Source of the DNA: Candidatus Proendomicrobium guianensium | GTDB lineage: Bacteria; Elusimicrobiota; Endomicrobiia; Endomicrobiales; Endomicrobiaceae | Direction of reading: 5' to 3' | Length of the DNA stretch: 8,152 nucleotides | Assembly (NCBI GenBank): GCA_009785775.1 | Contig: WQVR01000031.1 | Coordinates: 1 to 8,152, forward strand | Shown here: piece after piece, positions 6,337-8,152 of the stretch | How positions within the stretch are numbered: the first letter of the stretch is position 1 | How the letters are laid out: the number at the start of each line of letters is the position of its first letter | The notes under the pieces: model-generated | Seen by the model: the letters and a program-made list of their open reading frames with translations, nothing else | What the model was told of the DNA's origin: nothing | Databases searched by the model: none | Program-made: the position numbers and the translations under genes

Positions 6337-7047
6337 ATGCCGCATTTTTACACAGAGCCGCAAAATATAGTTGGTGATACTTTTGTAATGAATGCCGACG
6401 GCGCCAGATACCTTTGTAGCGTGCGCAGGTTTTGTGTAGGCGATATTATAAACATTTTCGACGGGACAGGCAAAACTTACCGCGCGCGTATAACAAAAAT
6501 ATCTAAAACGCTTGTAGAGGGTAAAATAATTTCAAGCTTGCCGTTTGTGCCTCCCGCGTGTAAGGTAACGCTTTACACCGCAATACCAAAAGCCGATAAG
6601 TTTGAATGGCTTTTAGAAAAGGCCGCAGAACTCGGCGTGCATAAAATAGTTCCTTTAATTACAGAGCGTAGCATTGCTGAAAGCTTTTCTCCTAACAAAA
6701 TTGCACGTTTAAATAAAATTTCAATAGCTGCCTCAAGCCAATGCGGCAGGGCAGATATTATGGCGCTTGCAACACCCGCAAGTTTTAAAAACGCTATGCA
6801 GGTTGAGGGCTTAAAAATTATGGCCTACGAGGGCGGCGCGCCGTCTTTGGTTAAAGTGGTATCAAAAGAGATTTTAACTGAAAACATAAACATTTTTATA
6901 GGTCCTGAAGGGGGCTTTAGCAGTGCTGAAGTAGAAACTGCGCTAAATTTGGGCGCGGTTACCGCGGCGCTTGGAAAAAACATTTTGCGCGTTGAAACCG
7001 CCGCTATTGTATGCGCGGCGCTTATAATAAATCTTGCCGAAGCTTAA
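6337..7047 (+). CDS. rsmE: 16S rRNA m3U1498 methyltransferase RsmE
   Basis: The complete 236-residue protein is normal length for RsmE, a SPOUT-class methyltransferase that N3-methylates U1498 of 16S rRNA using SAM in the cytosol. An N-terminal PUA-like RNA-binding part (about 1-70) precedes the knotted catalytic domain. Diagnostic motifs are KADKFEWLLEKAAELGV (85-101), GPEGGFSSAEVE (189-200) and LGKNILRVETA (212-222); the last two build the SAM-binding knot. The segment AASSQCGR (131-138) corresponds to the A..EQ..R motif of relatives such as E. coli, with Ser in place of Glu. The start is fixed by a strong AAGGA 9 bases upstream. rsmE next to an mtaB-like gene downstream of dnaJ follows the order known from Firmicutes, where prmA usually comes between dnaJ and rsmE. 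Confidence 0.96.
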   Translation: MPHFYTEPQNIVGDTFVMNADGARYLCSVRRFCVGDIINIFDGTGKTYRARITKISKTLVEGKIISSLPFVPPACKVTLYTAIPKADKFEWLLEKAAELGVHKIVPLITERSIAESFSPNKIARLNKISIAASSQCGRADIMALATPASFKNAMQVEGLKIMAYEGGAPSLVKVVSKEILTENINIFIGPEGGFSSAEVETALNLGAVTAALGKNILRVETAAIVCAALIINLAEA

Positions 7048-7075
7048 TTTTGTATAGGCTTAAACTTTAAAAATA

Positions 7076-8152
7076 ATGAAAAATTTATCAAACAAAAAAA
7101 TCTTTATCCAATCTTACGGTTGCAAAGTTAATCAGTACGAAACCCGCCTTATAGGCGATTTTGTTATTGCTGGCGGCAATGCAATAACTGCCGATATTTA
7201 TGAAGCAGATATTATAATTATAAATTCCTGCACGGTTACCGAAAATGCCGATAAAGAGTGTGAGTATTTTATTCGCAAACATTCAAAAATGCCTCATAAT
7301 CCCAAAATAATTTTAACAGGGTGCCTTGCGCAAACTTTACCGCCTGAAAAATACCCGCAGATACAAATTATCAAAAACAAAGAAACTTTATTTTTAGAAC
7401 CTGACAGGCAAGTTGTAAAAAACTCTGCCGGCAAATCGCGCGCTTTTGTGAAAATTCAAGACGGGTGCGAGAGCTTTTGCTCGTATTGTATAGTACCTTA
7501 TGTGCGTATCAAAAACTGGAGTAAACCAATTGAAACCGTTATTGACGAAATTTCAGGCTTATCTGCAAAAGGACACGCTGAAATTGTTTTAACGGGAATT
7601 CACGTTGGCAAGTATTTGTACGGGCTTGATAATTTATTTAATGAAATAGTAAGGGCGAATTTGCCTTTAAGGGTAAGGCTTTCATCTATAGAAGTAACAG
7701 AAATTACCAATGAAATTATAGAAATTTTTAAAAATAATCCCGCGCAACTGTGCCGTCATGTTCACGTGCCGTTGCAATCCGGTTCAGATAAAATTTTAAA
7801 GCAAATGGGGCGTGGTTATTCAAGGTTTTTTTATAAAAAAACTATAGAAAAATTAAGGAGCCAAATGCCTGACATTGCCATAACTACAGATATTATTACG
7901 GGTTTTCCGGGTGAGTCCGAGTATGATTTTAATGATACATTTAGTTTTATAAAAGAGGGCGTAACGCCCTCGGATATGCACGTTTTCAGATATTCTAACC
8001 GTTCCGGCACAAAAGCGTCTTTAATGCCTGACAAAATAGACGCTAAAATAATAGATAGCCGTATGAAAAAACTGTTTGAATTAAAAGGAATTTTAAAAAA
8101 CAATTATGAGCGAAAATTTTTGTGTAAGCGCCTGCAAGCAGTTATGATAGGA
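7076..8152 (+). CDS. mtaB: tRNA t6A37 C2-methylthiotransferase MtaB-like, 3' end outside window
   Basis: The frame is open from ATG 7076 to the right edge, giving 359 residues without a stop. It belongs to the MiaB/RimO/MtaB methylthiotransferases, which carry two 4Fe-4S clusters. The N-terminal domain has the three auxiliary-cluster cysteines at C16 (in SYGCKVNQYE), C52 (in NSCTVT) and C83 (in TGCLAQ). The radical SAM motif is C131-x3-C135-x2-C138 in DGCESFCSYC. HVPLQSGSD (230-238) and TDIITGFPGE (271-280) complete the core. GCKVNQYE is typical of MtaB, which converts t6A37 to ms2t6A in tRNA, rather than MiaB or RimO. The C-terminal TRAM domain would lie beyond the edge. The usual VPYARGR segment is altered here to VPYVRIKNWSKP (140-151). 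It starts 28 bases after rsmE with no clear Shine-Dalgarno sequence, but the N-terminus fits the family closely. Confidence 0.93.
   Translation, partial: MKNLSNKKIFIQSYGCKVNQYETRLIGDFVIAGGNAITADIYEADIIIINSCTVTENADKECEYFIRKHSKMPHNPKIILTGCLAQTLPPEKYPQIQIIKNKETLFLEPDRQVVKNSAGKSRAFVKIQDGCESFCSYCIVPYVRIKNWSKPIETVIDEISGLSAKGHAEIVLTGIHVGKYLYGLDNLFNEIVRANLPLRVRLSSIEVTEITNEIIEIFKNNPAQLCRHVHVPLQSGSDKILKQMGRGYSRFFYKKTIEKLRSQMPDIAITTDIITGFPGESEYDFNDTFSFIKEGVTPSDMHVFRYSNRSGTKASLMPDKIDAKIIDSRMKKLFELKGILKNNYERKFLCKRLQAVMIG
7955..7971. repeat. Perfect small inverted repeat inside mtaB
   Basis: GAGGGCG (7955-7961) and CGCCCTC (7965-7971) are exact reverse complements around TAA. The segment is coding (EGVTPS), so it is a GC-rich hairpin in the message within an otherwise AT-rich gene. 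Chance is possible; no function is claimed. Confidence 0.5.

Overview
The window is a gene-dense, AT-rich bacterial segment with every recognisable gene on the + strand. It runs from the 3' end of dnaK, through dnaJ, a three-gene membrane/radical-SAM block and rsmE, into an mtaB-type methylthiotransferase that leaves the window at the right edge. The order dnaK - dnaJ - (prmA) - rsmE - mtaB is a known heat-shock/RNA-modification neighbourhood, best known from Firmicutes such as Bacillus. No prmA is visible here, and three genes occupy its place. The AT-rich third positions, frequent ATA isoleucine codons, mostly weak ribosome-binding sites and the repeat-like dnaK-dnaJ spacer would fit an Elusimicrobiota-like gut bacterium. 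That is only an impression; the sequence does not settle the lineage.

Layout. Positions 2-493 are the C-terminal 163 residues of DnaK. Positions 494-713 are a non-coding spacer almost filled by consecutive inverted repeats, the densest unexplained structure in the window. Positions 714-1838 are a full type I DnaJ. Positions 1872-3308 and 4795-6312 are two paralogous polytopic membrane proteins of unknown function. They flank a cobalamin-binding radical SAM enzyme at 3329-4798. Positions 6337-7047 are the 16S rRNA m3U methyltransferase RsmE. Positions 7076-8152 are the first 359 residues of an MtaB-like tRNA methylthiotransferase.

From dnaJ onward the spacings are 33, 20, -4, 24 and 28 bases with no terminator seen, so dnaJ through mtaB could be one transcript. 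dnaK and dnaJ form a chaperone pair. rsmE and mtaB modify rRNA and tRNA. The membrane-radical SAM-membrane trio looks like an inserted functional unit, plausibly for modification or transfer of an envelope lipid or glycan, but no substrate can be read from the sequence. The two membrane proteins share an ordered set of motifs that could define a family. I see no tRNA, rRNA, CRISPR array, transposase or prophage gene.
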